Source of the DNA: Pomacea canaliculata
Taxonomy: Eukaryota; Mollusca; Gastropoda; Architaenioglossa; Ampullariidae
Assembly: GCF_003073045.1 (NCBI RefSeq)
Contig: NC_037599.1
Coordinates: forward strand, 4,216,001 to 4,280,000
Direction: 5' to 3'
DNA: 64,000 nt
A model generated the notes under the pieces. It saw only the letters and a program-made list of their open reading frames with translations. It ran no database searches and was not told the DNA's origin. Positions 47,064 through 60,394 of the stretch are shown here, one piece after another. Every line of letters starts with the position of its first letter. Within the stretch, counting starts at the first letter, position 1. The position numbers were made by a program, and so were the translations under genes.

Positions 47064-49555
47064 CTGCAGGCTCTAGCTACTTCCATGGCAAGGCTGGAAT
47101 GTGTCCTTGACAGATTGAGCGACAAACATTTGCCCTCTTCAGTCTTCCTAATCTCCTGTCCTATCACACCTCGCTTTCTACCACTCCATTTTTTATATAC
47201 CTTTTTAGTTTTCTTTTTCATTCATTTTTTAGTCTTCTCTGCCTGATTCATACTTGCAGATCCTCCATCCCTAAAACAACCCCATCCTAGTAATTCAAAC
47301 CTTAATCCGTCTTCGATTTGACCCCCTGGCAACCATGTCTGCTTTCGTTCATTTTCGTTTCACTACGACCTCATCTTTCTTCACCTAAAGAACTCTCCAA
47401 ATGCTTTTCTTCCAGCAGCTGTCGGCTCCTTCTTTATCCCTTGAACAAGTACTTCAGCCTTGTATTCACTGCTGGAAATTCCGAGTCCCTCCGTCGTCCT
47501 CGCCTCCTTTCAGTGCAGCGCACTTGGGTCCAAACCTCAACCCCGAGTCTGTCATGGCCAGTAATGGCTCCTTTCTGTTAACTGGCAAGAGCTGATCGCC
47601 AGGACAGCAAATGTTTGTCTTCATCCGCTGGGTGTGTTTTCTCGTCAAACCAGGGATAGGAGATCGACTTGCATGTCCGGTTCCAGAACTGCAGCATCAA
47701 TAGCGGCTCGCAGACATGTCACCCATTCCACCCAAAAACGAAAGTCTTTAAAGCACAGCAAGATCCAAGTTCTTCCCCCTTGCCCCCTCTCTAGAGTCAA
47801 ACACTTTCTGCCAACAGACTGTAGGCTTTGGGTGGGTGGGTGGATTGCTGTCTTACTGCGCGGTTAGCTTCTGGAAGAAGACAACCCTTTGAAGTGCTCT
47901 CTGAACTCAGCATACTGTCCCCTTTTGTAAAAAAAAAATAGAAAAATACTATCAAAACAATACACCTAAGTTTTCTAAACAAAGACCAGTTTCGTCAGGC
48001 TAGTTCAGAGTGCTTTCCGACAAATAAAGAATCAGATAATGTAAAAATGACTTTGAGTCTCCATGACTTGTTATTTTCCAACCCCGACTGACAATATCAC
48101 ATTCCATGGCCTGATTCCTCAGAGACTTGTACATGGATGACTAGTTTTATAACTGATAACTGCTGTCTGTATTACACTCAGGGCTGCTTCACAATCAAAT
48201 AAAAGTACTAAAGAATCACAGCAAGACAAAAATATTTTTTCATTGTTTTTACAACAATCAACTAGTGTTGAAAGTACGTGGGGATGGGGGAGAGATAGAA
48301 GAAAGAAAGCATTGAACAGTCTTGCACGACAGGTTATTCAGGGGCGAGAATTCCATTCAGAAGGGGCCTTATTCAAGTCATGGAAGCACTGTACAAGTGG
48401 TCAGTGAGTGCACTCACGCTGGATAATCAAACAGTTCATTTCTTTCTCGTGATGGTGGGTGTCTGTCAAGGCTTTTGCTGGTATTGTTCAAGAGGGTGTT
48501 GGAGGACATCATGTGAGACACCTATCACGGCCATCCCATTTTCATCTCCATCTGTGGGAGGCGGATATGTAACCTACTCTTTGCATGCAACATTGATCTG
48601 ACCACAGGCACCATTAACTTCTGCAAGACTGACAAACAGACCAACAGACTGACGGTTTGAACATGCAATGGAGTCAGGGTAAGGCAACGACAGAAAAGAA
48701 AATTGCAGTCAGTCTCTCAGACACACATGCACACTGAACATTGCCAGGAACATGAAGGAACGCAGACAGGAAAAGATGGAGATAGCACAGTATTTACAGT
48801 TACAGTATTTACCAAGATTAGAGGTTTCAAGTCCAGACGGGACAGCATGTAGCATCTCCACTGTGCGGAGAGACAGGGGCAGCGCATTGCAAACACACGG
48901 TCAGAGAAAGAGAAGGAGCGACGGCCGAACCTCTTCAGTCTGGTACTTGGGACGGTGAGAAAACCAACATGGACAGAGGGAACTGATTCTCCGGGCTCAC
49001 AGAGTGACACAAGCTCAAACAGATTGGTGGCAGCCAGTTCAGATCGCCCAGAAGTAGTGGGACATGATCAGCCTGATGCTTGTGGAATGCAGTGGGATCA
49101 TTGTGGTGAGCTCTGGACCTTGTCGTGATTCAAGTTACCTGAGAGTGAATTTAAGTTGCCTTAGCTGTAGGGGTTAATTAAAGCTCCGAGAACCTATCAA
49201 TGCCTGTGTATGGGTCATAAAATCAGACAAGACGGGGGATAGTTTTATTAATGAGTAAGGGATGTATACAAGTCGACAATGTGTTGAAAACTCATTTCTA
49301 ATTGTTTTTACATAGAAAAGAAAACACTGCTGTACTTTTACAGTCTCACCATAACTTATGTCTCAAAATGCCGAGGAAAACAGGGTAGAAATTTACCAGA
49401 AAGTTCTCCTGCTGGACTTGGAACGAAGTTGCTTTTTACAATCTTGGATTAATGTACATGTGGGGCAAAACATTAGTGTGGAATGCCTCTCTTCTATTAT
49501 CATTATTATAAATATTTAAACAAATATTTTATAATTGTATGCTAATTGACCATAG

Positions 49556-49618
49556 AAAAAAAACAAACAAACAAACAAACAAAAAACAAAAAAAACAAAA
49601 AAACAAAAAAAACAAAAC
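49556..49618. repeat. A/C-rich low-complexity block
   Basis: CAAA and CAAAAA units over about 60 bp. Confidence 0.85.
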
Positions 49619-50416
49619 ATAGAAGATAGAGGGACAGGAGACAGATGAATACCTGCTACAAAGCCGAGAAATTACCGAGAGTGCTCTGAACACATTATTC
49701 CGAAGTCGCCTGTAAACAGAACTTTCATGATCAGACCAACTGACGGCCAACGCCCGCAAGGCAGCTGTCTGAAGCACGGGCAGTGCCGGGGACGAGGACT
49801 ATCAAAGACCAGGCTTGTCTGGCGAGGGCAGGAAGCCATAAAACCGCCATCAAAGGGGGAGATTATCGCTCAACGTGCATGCATGGGAGGCAACCCACAT
49901 TAAAGAAACACAAGCTGGAGTATTTGTTTCCGGTGACGTGAATACAACCACAGTGTAGTCGATGATGACTAATCGATGAACTCAGCAACGAACTCGCAAA
50001 CAGTTCTTACTACTGTTTTGTCCCGAAGAATGAATGAGTGAAAGAGTGAGTGGAATAATTTTGCTGCTATAAATAAACTGTTTGCTCGGCAATGAAATTT
50101 TGGCCTTGAACATGGTGATGTCAAAAGCCGGAACAAGGGTAGCATGCGGTCAAGTCCTTCACACAAAAATCGTTCAGCTTTGGCACTTGTACCGTTGATA
50201 TCAATACACACCCAGCCTGAGGACAACTCACCCCAACTACCCCACACCCCTACTTCAACCCCAGAAGCTGGCGCGGGGACGAGCAGGGAGGACAAGATAA
50301 GTGCCTTTGTCAATGCCAAAGGGGCTTGTCCCTCCCGGTCCACCCGTTGTTTGTGTGGAGGCAGACATGTTTGCTTTTCTCTGAACGTTTCCGCCCCGGT
50401 ACCAGCACGCTGGCCC

Positions 50417-50432
50417 TCATGAATATTCATGA
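50417..50432. promoter_or_regulatory. 16-bp palindrome, POU-dimer-like site
   Basis: TCATGAATATTCATGA is a perfect palindrome. Its core ATGAATATTCAT is the kind of symmetrical site bound by POU-domain homodimers. It lies in a GC-richer, non-repetitive block at about 50.2-50.5 kb. Confidence 0.35.
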
Positions 50433-53400
50433 ACCTTTCCATGACGATCCTCTTCGACAGAGCTGGAAAACCAAAACCTGTTGTCGGAGCCGCTCTAGCG
50501 TTCGTGGCAAAGCAGCTCTGGGAAGATCGGTCCATTTTTTTTTTTTAATTCTTCAGGTAAGGTTGCTGTGTTTGAATGGAGATCACTCCTTGCCAGACGA
50601 GGGTATAACAAGTGCCTGTGACTCCGAGGGCCCTTCCGTCACTCTTTGCTGCTCCGTGTTGGTGGGCGCCATGACAGTCCATTAGAATAATTCCGAACCA
50701 CTTTTCTGGAGTTTTCAAAAGAGGCGGATGAATGAAAGGGTGCTGGCTGGCTGTCTTACAGATGAATAAGATCTGCCACAGAAACGTCTTGTAATTTATC
50801 CCTTCATATCTTTCTTTCGAAAATAGTCCTGCGGTAATTGCGAAGAACATTAGGTGGTCTTCATGCTGGCAATGCAATAATCACTGGCTATTACCTTCCT
50901 TTCCTTAATGTAAACTTTATGAATATAAAAATAATAATATTATTAAAAATTTTGAATTAATTAAATGTTGCGATGTTTTTCAGAACCAGTGGTTGTTTAA
51001 GGATTACCTTCCCTTCTCCTTTCTCCACTACAGGAGTAAGAAGATTTACACACTATTATCTTTTGTTTCGATATAAAAAATATCTTGATAGCTACATCGA
51101 GATTTCTCAGATGGTGTTTGTGTTAGGACTGGTCAATATGGCGGATACATTAACCAACAGACTGGCGTATACTAGTTGTGCACAGACTCAATCGAAAGAT
51201 AATGTATTTGAACATCCTTGTCACACAAAGCATGTTTGTACAATGATTACAGAAGTTAGTACTGCTCTAACAACAGACAGTTTGTTGGCTCAACACTGGC
51301 AGCAGAGGCGGAGTGTGGAATCTGTGTTTTGCCTCTTCATCAAAGTGCGAAATGTTTAGTCTCAGTCTCGTCAATAACATCTGGCAACACAAAGACTGAT
51401 TTTCCTCCGATGTGAAATATATCATGTGGGTAATATCTGTCAGCATCCGTGGGTCACTGAGGAAGTCATCTCGCCCTGTGTATGAAGATTTCTCAGCAGA
51501 CATCTGTTAGCACTCTGATGGTATCAATATATCTGGCTCACAACTTCAGTATCACATACCCCTCAGCTCACCACGAGGTAGAGACATTGCCATCACAGAG
51601 AAAGTGGTAGTAAACCATCCCTGAGTAGTATAGGGTAAGATGGGGGATTCATTTGTGTTCAGAAAATGTTTGTGTACAGGACGTAACCCAATTCTCTCCC
51701 TTTTATCGCCCTTTAAACCTCTCCTAAAGAATCAGTACCCTTTTTAGATACCCTGGTGGGTGGGCAGGGGAAGTAAGCTATCTGCCAGACCGAGCGGATG
51801 TTGAAAAAACCCTTTTATGCTCTGCAGTCCAGTGTCTAGTTATTGCTGTGTTGAATTATATAATACCTGTCCAGGGCTTTTGACTGTCGTATCTTTCATA
51901 AACGCTGAACTTAATTTTTTTAAGATATTAATGGTCGTAATAATAAAGAGCAGCACTTGAGGCAGGGTCAACCAGTGCAATATGTGACTCACACTGAAAT
52001 ACTAAACTGGAGTCGGAGGAGTCAATTTTCAACACCATACGCCATGAAGTCGCCTCCGTATCCCCCTTTCCCACAAACACAAACACACACAGTGGGGAGA
52101 CAAAAAAGGTTGGCTGATGGATGCCGACTACAGGCGAACATAACCAGCCCACCCTGGGGGTGCACGACGATTACTGCAGACCTGTCTGACACAAGAACAG
52201 AGAGTGATGAATAGGACCAAGCCGCCATGTCCCACCATGCTCTGTGCTTGTGAACTGCCCGGCGCCCAAGCGAAACAAGATCGATAACTCAGTATCGTGG
52301 CCGGACCAAGAGTTATGCGCCCTTGTCAGTCTCACCGACTTGTTTCTGCTGAATCAGCGAGTGGATGTCCTCATTGCATGATGAAGTTTGGATCATCGCA
52401 CCGCCCAACAGGTCAGCCTGCGTGATGTCGCTCCACAAAAGAGGACACGATGGGCGGATGGATGGGTGGACAGGACGGGGGCGTGGGGGGAGCACTGCTA
52501 GACACTCTGCAGCAGACTGGAGGTGTAATATTTGATAGACACAGCAGCACGACCATGTCATCAGCTTGCCAACAACTGGCAATGAGCCTGAACGACTTTT
52601 TTACGGGTCACACTAAGTAATAGATAACATATTGATTCGTCCTCTCTGCTTCTAGCCGCCGGTAAATGTTTCTGATAACAGATGACCTTAAATGTTTGTA
52701 ATTTTAATCAAGGTACTATTGAGAGTATGGATTAACTTGGAATAATGTATGTGATACTGAGGACATAGTCTGCGGAATTTAACTGTTTGTTGTAGTGAAA
52801 AGTCGGTTTAGTACTTAATGGATAAAATATTGTCTAGTTTCCCTATATTCTGAAAATTCTAAGATGACCATTTCAGCTGAATCATCAGCATCTAATGACA
52901 GCAGGACTCAAAGCAAATATTCCATAAAAACATTATTTCTATAGAAATGTAGTATTAAACAATTTTTTCAAGTTGTCTTTAATTATGTGTAGGTTAAAAC
53001 AATAAAGTGCAACAATAATATTAAGAAAAAATATAGTGACAAATAATCACAAAATATAGCGCAAAAAAACTTTTATGTAAACATGGACAAGAAGATGTGT
53101 GATGTGTCCATTATTAATTATTGCTTAGTCGCTTAGTTGTTGCAGTAAATTATTGAACATATTGTATAACAAAATGATAAAAGCAAACAACACACTAAAA
53201 TCATGAAAATTACACCAAACAGTGAAGACTTAGTCGTAAAATCCAGGTTGTTTCTTAGCATTATTTTGAAAGGAAAACAAAGCTTTAAAATCTCTTTGTA
53301 TTGTTTTTAAAAATATGGCGGGCAACTGCTGACAGTGCAAAATAATGTCATAGCGAAAAATCAAGGCTGACTAGTTGATTTTACAAAAACTGTCATGATA

Positions 53401-53836
53401 ATGTAATGTAATGGCAGGTTGATAAAAATGTGTTCTTTGTGTGTCTGTCCTTCTAGTGCATGTTTATGCCCTTGTCAAGTTTGTGTGATTTCACGCGCAT
53501 CTCTGTGTGTGGGCGAGCACGTGGCTGTTATCATTGTTGTTGTTTTCCTTGATCCTCGTCAGACAGTATCAGAGCTGCCTCCCTTGACGAACCTTTCACC
53601 TCTGTATAACTGGCATTACCAGGGTCGCCAGCGAGTGTTAGGGGGAGGGAGAGGAAAGGAAGAAAAAACTGTTGTTGCAGATAGTAATGAGTATGCTACA
53701 TTAGTCTCACATTACCATAAGCACCTCGCTGACTGGACAAACGTGTTGTGACAACAGCGCGCACGTGCATGTCAAGCAGACACCAAAGCAGCTGACTTTG
53801 GCCACAAGCCATCCAACTCTTTCTCCCATCACCACC

Positions 53837-53974
53837 ACCTCGTCTCCTTCTAAAAAAAGTGTAATGAAAACGCCCCTGACCACTGAGCTGAAACATTGCT
53901 AAAATGGTTTCCACATCCTTGTTCATTTGCCGCCATCCATTGCAGATGAACTCACACTCATCCGCATTCGCCAT
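53837..53974 (-). CDS. Possible short first exon or small ORF (weak)
   Basis: A minus-strand frame opens in strong initiation context CACCATGGCG and reads MANADECEFICNGWRQMNKD then VETILAMFQLSGQGRFHY. The beginning looks protein-like, but the later part becomes Arg/Gly-rich and no clear donor was found. I assign no function. Confidence 0.18.
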
Positions 53975-55202
53975 GGTGTCCGTTAAGACCCAGATTAGTA
54001 GTCAACAGACTCGGCATCAGTACCTGCTTGACAAAGGACTTTTTGTTGTTCATGGTGTGTTCTCACGAGGACACACGCTGGTTGTTAGAGGTTTATGTTA
54101 TGTATTTCTCCTCCAGTCTGTGAATTTTCATTACCAATGTGTGTGAATGTTTCTGTCTTTGTGTTCGTGGATCATTTGTAATACATCTCACACCCACATC
54201 AGCTCTTGTAGTACATCATCTAACATGGCGACTTTAGCTGGACATTAAAGTACATCACTAACTCTTGAGAATCGAGACGAAGTCTGCGAGGAGTAATTAA
54301 AAAAAGAGCAAGGAATGCTTTAATAAAAAATAAAGATCGCAGTAAAGAAAGAATAAATTTCTCACTGAGTTTATGTAAACGAGAATGATCAAAAGATTTT
54401 TGACCTGAAAGTTAATAGCAACAAAAAATAATTGTTGGTCATAATATTGCGCCTCGTTCTGGAGCTGAGAACTATTGTGACTTTCTTTTTTTTAGTTGAC
54501 TTTTTATTCATCTTTCTTACATTCATTCTTCCTTGCGCCCTTTCTTTCATTTATTCGATATTAAGTCTCTCTTTTACTTATTAATTCATTTTTTTTTATT
54601 TATTTTTTCTCTCAGAAGTGTCACAAGAATTCTTGTCATAGGTCAGCAAGGCATGTGTTCGAATCTCTGTTTGTGTCCTTATTCTCACCCCGTGATTCAA
54701 GTCCTGTCAAAGTATTTTAACCTGAACCACAAGCTCTCTCCCTCTGGAGGAAGGCAGCTCGGTGCATCGACAAAGAGCCTGGCAAACAAGCAGCCTCGTC
54801 TTGGCCATGTCGATAGGAGGAGCACACAGACAGGCCAGTGACAGCAGCACTGCACCTCCGACATCCCTCCTGCGGAAATTGTGTGTCAGTGCGCAACATC
54901 TGCGCGCATGTCCCCTGATGCTGGTGTCCCTGCCTGCATCCATGCATGTGCAACATGTCTGTATGTAAATGAGATTATAATTATATATATATATATGCAT
55001 GCTATACACACATACAACACAACATATATAAACTAAACATGTCATTGTGTTTGCTGTTGTCAATTGTTTACCTTCATAAATTCCAAGTTGTAAACAATCC
55101 AGATATGAGAGTTCAAGGTTCTGGCAATGCTATTCCAACTTTTCTTTGAAATATTAGGTTGCAGTTGTGAACTCATACGAATGTAAAAATGTTCGTAGGG
55201 TA

Positions 55203-55285
55203 GTAATAATCTTAGTAGTAGGAGTGGTTCATTGGTCAAGTGCTTTTCGCTCTGACAGTATGGTAATGTTTTGGTTCGTGTTTCT
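55203..55285 (+). mobile_element. tRNA-derived SINE trace
   Basis: AGTGGTTCATTGGTCAAGTG resembles a pol III A box and GGTTCGTGTTT resembles a B box about 45 nt later. It cannot be folded as a functional tRNA. Confidence 0.35.
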
Positions 55286-55645
55286 GGACACGTGCAATTT
55301 CGTTTCGGTTTGCGGCAGGTGATTCTCGGTTGTTGCCATCTTGTTTCCAGTGATGTTTTTCATTGCATGCATCATAGGTCACATGTTGCCTCAGTGAAGG
55401 CGAAAACGAGTGGGATGAAGGGTATGTTTATGAGTGTTTACGGTTCTAATGAAGCGGTTACTTTCATTTTCGTGTTTTTGATGAAAGTCAGTCGATCAAA
55501 AACTCGGGACGACCCTGTGAGCAGAGGAACGCTTAAAATGTTTCCACATTGAAAGGAATGAAAATTGCATCTTCGATTTACGAGAATTGGCATTAACGAT
55601 AAAGCTGGGAGGGAGGCATAACGCTCGCAAGGGCGGAGGAGATGA

Positions 55646-55689
55646 AGGTGGTGGTGGTGGTGGTGGTGGTGGTGGTGGTGGTAGTGGTG
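55646..55689. repeat. (GGT)n microsatellite
   Basis: About 13 GGT units followed by a GT/GA-rich run; the poly-Pro and poly-Thr frames on the reverse strand are artefacts. Confidence 0.95.
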
Positions 55690-56783
55690 TATGTGTGTGA
55701 GAGAGAGAGAGTGGGAGAGAGAGAAGGATTAGCAGAAAATACCACAGAGCAGTTGTAACACGCATTCACCTTGAGTTCCTTAATCAGGCAATTTTTTTTT
55801 GTCCGCCACCCGTATTCTGTAAACATGGGTAATGAGTGAAGACGAGGCAGAAGCTTCTTGAGGATAAGTTCTTTACCTGACTCCCAATCATGTATGCTGC
55901 TTCATTTGTCGCAAGTCAGTTAATTTTTAAAGCGGTCAATCCAACCTTGCAATAAGACCCCTAGTAGTTCTGCTTCATCTGCCATTTATCACGGTAATAC
56001 TTTGTCATCTTTACACCCATCAACGAGATCACAGAACGAGTTTTACGATCCTCCTCTCTCCGCCCACCTCTCCAATCTGTTTCTCTGCTCTCTCATTCAC
56101 TCACGCGCACGAACACACACACGAACACACACACACTTGCATCATTGAAATCCTTTCTTTGGTGTGAAGGTGCTGACAGGGTGAGCCTATCTCGAGTCAG
56201 GTCTGACAACTCGCTGTGGTAGGACCATCCAGACCAGCCAAAGGGCATTCCCAAGGGCCGCAAGGGGCAACAGCCAGTCAAGGCCGGTGTCTCGCCAACT
56301 TAGCCAACCAGCGTCAACATGGACCGTTGGGATCATAAGGGAGATAAGAGGAACACTAGGGTTCCACAACTGGCGGTGGCCTTCTGTCAAGACCTATAGC
56401 CTCGAGATCGATCTCTGTTGGCAAATGAAATTAGTCCTAATCCTGACTTTAAAAAGTGATACACTTCAAGACCGTTTCTTTGGTTTCACATGTCAACACC
56501 GAAACTGCTTCTTTTTTATGAGTCTCGTGAGCTGCACTGAATGATTCTTAAAGGAGCTTGTTAAATGAATTTGTTGTTTTCAAACTGATTAAATCGTTGT
56601 TATAATGGTTGAAGACGGATTTTAAGGAACCATGTTGGAATGACTAAGATCTTTTCAGGATTTCTAAACATCTGTTATGTGCTAGGTAACCATAATGAAG
56701 TTCTCTCTGTCAAAATATCTAACAAGCTGGCGTACACACACACACACACGGACCCACGACACTGGCACAGATCCAGTGTTAGC

Positions 56784-56810
56784 AAAAAAAAAAAAAAAAA
56801 AAAAAAAAAA
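56784..56810. repeat. Poly(A) tract
   Basis: 27 A in a row next to a CA repeat; possibly the tail of a retroposed sequence, but no body was recognised. Confidence 0.8.
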
Positions 56811-57264
56811 GCCAACACTCACAGCTGGCTTTCACCAGCTCAATACAAACAAACGCGAATTAACTCAGCGGCGGTCTTCATGTGATGCAGAGGATGTAGA
56901 CATTATTGCTGCATATCTCTCGTCCCTTGGCATGGGCGAACAGCTTGTGTCCTCATCCGACCCCACCTCTTAATGAGCAGCATTCAGCTTTCACACATCC
57001 GGTAGCTGTGCCGTCTGTCACTCTGCCTGCCTTCTGGTATTTGGCGGGGAACAAGCATTAATTTGTATACCTCTCCATGTCCTCACACAGCAACCCTCCC
57101 ACACACAGCTAGCAACTTGCACTGGCAGCAACATGTTCACACCAGGACACATCGAATGTAAGCAAATAAAGACAGACAAAATCATAAGCAACACACACAG
57201 AAACAGTTCTAGTTAGCACATGAGCAGGAAAAGAGGAGGAAAGAAAAGAAAGAATAAAGCAATC

Positions 57265-57515
57265 ATGATAATGAAGATTTATTTAGCGCTTTTTCATTGA
57301 TTTGATCAGAGCTCTTTACAAAAATGATGTACAGACTGAATGACCAACAGGCATGCAACCATAGTGACACGTAGCAGACAGACTCACTTCTACAACATAC
57401 TCTCACTCATACACAAAGTAAATATACACACAAGATATTCATTCTCTGGGTCAAGACAGGGTCACAGTGAAGTCCTCCTGAAGAAAAGATGAATCTTAAG
57501 TTTAAACAAACAGTA
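57265..57515 (+). mobile_element. Dispersed repeat of the AGCGCTTT type
   Basis: TTTATTTAGCGCTTTTTCAT is followed by AGAGCTCTTTACAAAA, and further on by GAAAAGATGAATCTTAAGT. This series of motifs recalls a dispersed repeat often seen in gastropod genomic DNA; the recognition is from memory and the exact borders are not defined. Confidence 0.35.
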
Positions 57516-57859
57516 AGAGAAAACTAGAAACAACAACAAAGAAAAAAAGCATTACCTTTTCCTTCACTAAAAATATGATGAAATAAATCAGATTTTTATA
57601 TTTTAAGAACTTTTGTGTCTAACTTAGGCACATATAATAACTTACCCTGAATAAGCCCCTTGAGTATTCTCTTACCGCTGTTAAGTTCACCTCACCAACA
57701 CTGGCAACAACTCTCTCAAAGGACAACTCAATATCGCATAAAAACAGGTTTCGTTTTGCCAGAAAATTATACTTGCAGATAGGAAGCAACTGAAGGCACT
57801 AAGCTCAGCTGATTTCATTTTCCTGGAAACAAAATCCGAGACGCTTGGCGAGATGATAA

Positions 57860-57925
57860 AATAAGCTGACATTCCGCCATCTTGACTGAACCTCTGACGT
57901 CACCGGCGCATTAGTACCACGTGAG
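57860..57925 (-). promoter_or_regulatory. Compact promoter-like patch: E-box, CRE, ATGGCG
   Basis: On the minus strand CACGTG (57923-57918), TGACGTCA (57902-57895) and CAAGATGGCGGA (ATG at 57880-57878) follow each other within 45 bp. The frame from that ATG reads MAECQLILSSRQASRILF and stops after 21 codons, so a spliced leader exon is more likely than a complete gene. No following exon was found. Confidence 0.35.
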
Positions 57926-58374
57926 GAGTTGCTAAAAAAAGAACCTGACTTTTTGAACTGCATTCGGAGTCTCACTCTGCGAGCAGAAATAATAGTGAGG
58001 GTTTATAGGAATTAAGGATAGAGGCTGGTTTGTAAAACGTAAATTACATCTCTGTGTGAAAATGTAACGAGACTAAGATAAGATAATCTAACGCGAATAA
58101 CTAGTAATAGCTGGTATACAAAGGGAGATAACAAAAATGAGCTGGTTCTTTGAAATTTGAGCCGTAAAGCATGATTATAAGGAAATATTAATCAACCAAG
58201 AAACGACCAAATGGAAGCTTGCTAGTCGAAACTCATACAAGAAATGGTCTGTAGACCTTAGAAATGTCTTCACATCGTTAGGAAATCCTGAGCACGTGCT
58301 ATCAAAGTCTGCTGACCATTGGACAGAATGAGGGCCTGCCTATCAACATCAGGAACCACTACTGCAACAGTCAA

Positions 58375-58600
58375 GCTAAGTAATCTGGTCTGGTTTGGCC
58401 ATGTGACCGGCCCGATGGCTGTCCTTTAGGGTACCTTAGAGGGCGGTCGACACTGCGATGACCAGAGGAAGAACTGTTAAGAACATCAAAGGCTGGACTG
58501 GTCTCCTGTACACGACCTGCTTGTCTCCCCAAACAGGCGCGAGTGATGGGTCTTGTCAGCTGCGACATCTAGCCAGCATGTGCTGCCCCCACCAACGGGT
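58375..58600 (+). mobile_element. Decayed LINE, 3' end of reverse-transcriptase ORF
   Basis: One frame reads LVWFGHVTGPMAVL, then GTLEGGRHCDDQRKN, then DLLVSPNRRE and WVLSAATSSQHVLPPPT. This matches the C-terminal part common to many animal non-LTR retrotransposon polyproteins (WFGHVTR, LQGTLEGGRRRGRQRK and SAASS segments). At least three in-frame stops interrupt it. Only the 3' end is present, as expected for a 5'-truncated insertion. Confidence 0.7.
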
Positions 58601-60394
58601 ACCGGTCCAGGAACGACTGACTGACAGCGACAGGCAATTAGGATGGTGTGGCTGTGAATAGTGTGGAGGTCTGGCACCTTCTGATGGCATTACACGCTCT
58701 TGTCGCGCGCTCTCGTGCACGGAGCCAGGCAACACGAGCGATGCCCGTGAGACCGTTGTTAAGTCCTTGTCGTGTGTAAGGGCACTGATAGATTAAAGTA
58801 GGTACAGAAGAGTTTGCAGCAGCTAGACACCAACTCCTGTATGTCACTGGTACACCGTTCTTTTCTTCCGACGCGAATTCTGGAGACCTACCATAAATAG
58901 TCTTAATTTCAAATAATTAATGTTTAAAGGCAGACCTTTGTTCAGTTCCAGACAAACTTACTGTCTTGAATAACACTGAATAAAAATCTTTGCACACCAT
59001 CAGTGTGTCTAACAACTCATTTGTCAGGACCTGCAAGCACACGTCTGCTTTCATCTGTTGTCTGATTATCAGAGAGAAAAAAACAACAGAGGATAGAAAG
59101 TCTTACTTACAAACAATTAATGATTAAAGGCCAAACATTTGTTTAATCATTGCCAGAAAGACTGAGTATGTCCTCAACAAGTGAGCAAATATTTGGGATC
59201 TCACTTGTCAAGCAGCCTGCAGACTCCAGCAGTTGGTTTGTACAGACATTCTACACAACATGGAAGCCAATCATGTCATCGCAGAAGATTTTTCTACCTT
59301 TACCGAAGTGTGATTAACAAAAGGCTTTGGCACCTAAGATTTCATCCTTTTCAAGACCGGCCATGATGCATTTGAATCGATTTTTCTCCCTTTTTCTTTA
59401 AAATTTGCAATTAAAGTTATAGTTTATATATTTCTGTGAATGAATGGACAAGAGTTTAAAGCACGTATCCAGTTTCATAAGTCTGATCACTTCGAAAGCC
59501 TGATGTTCAGTAAATGAAGATCAATCTCATTACAAATACCACAATATTATATTAAAAAGGCTTTTTGATAGCAGATGAGCTGATCAGCATTTACATAAAA
59601 ATAAACTCAATGAATCTGTTGCTTGATATTCAGCTGCATTTATCCAGGTGACTATTACAAGCAGCTGCTTCGTTTAATGACATTCACCACAATGGTGGGA
59701 TGTGGTGAGTGGTTGATTAGCATGGGGAAACAATAAAGGGAAGGTTAAAGAATGCGTATCATCCATTTGACAAAAGGTTTGACGAAATAAAATCATTGTG
59801 CTAGCCGTGGATTTGAACTGGGCATGTACACAAATGAAGCAATAAGAAGCAGCTTCTCTGTGTTGTGAAGCCCTGGCATGATCACAAGTGAATGGAGAGT
59901 GAGCTTCCTTTGCACACCTTTCGTGCTAACATGTTTAACAGCGCCCTCAGACATTAATTAATTTATTACTTTTTTAATGTTGGATTTGAACTTGCAAGTG
60001 CGTGCAGACATTAGGAGTGTTAATGTGACCGCTCGTGCATGCCAAGATGACACTTTCAGATATTGGCTTTGATGCTTTCCTACTTGCTTTTTCACGAAGG
60101 CTGTTAAGAGCCGGTATTTTGATAGAAAATAGTGCAGACGAGCCGGCAACATCGCAGCCTTTGCTAGAAAACAGCGGAGTATTTTTTCTCCCCCCCGTCA
60201 TCTAACCGTTGTTCTAGCCGTTTGCACAACTTATTAGATTATCTCGATTATGTTTTGAATTGATTTGGTTCGAAATCCATCTCCAGACTGCTTTATATTT
60301 CGTTTTAAATATGTGTGTGTGTCTGTCTCACACACGTACATGTGTGTCCCCCTCTCACACGCGTACACACAGACTATCTGTTGTATCGCTCGAC

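Noticed and set aside
49969-50535. 188-codon open frame on the minus strand
   Set aside because: No splice sites, no family resemblance and no periodic coding look; it overlaps a GC-richer block that better fits non-coding regulatory DNA.
51139-51359. ATGGCGGAT start with a 73-codon frame
   Set aside because: Reasonable start context only; no homology or splice evidence.
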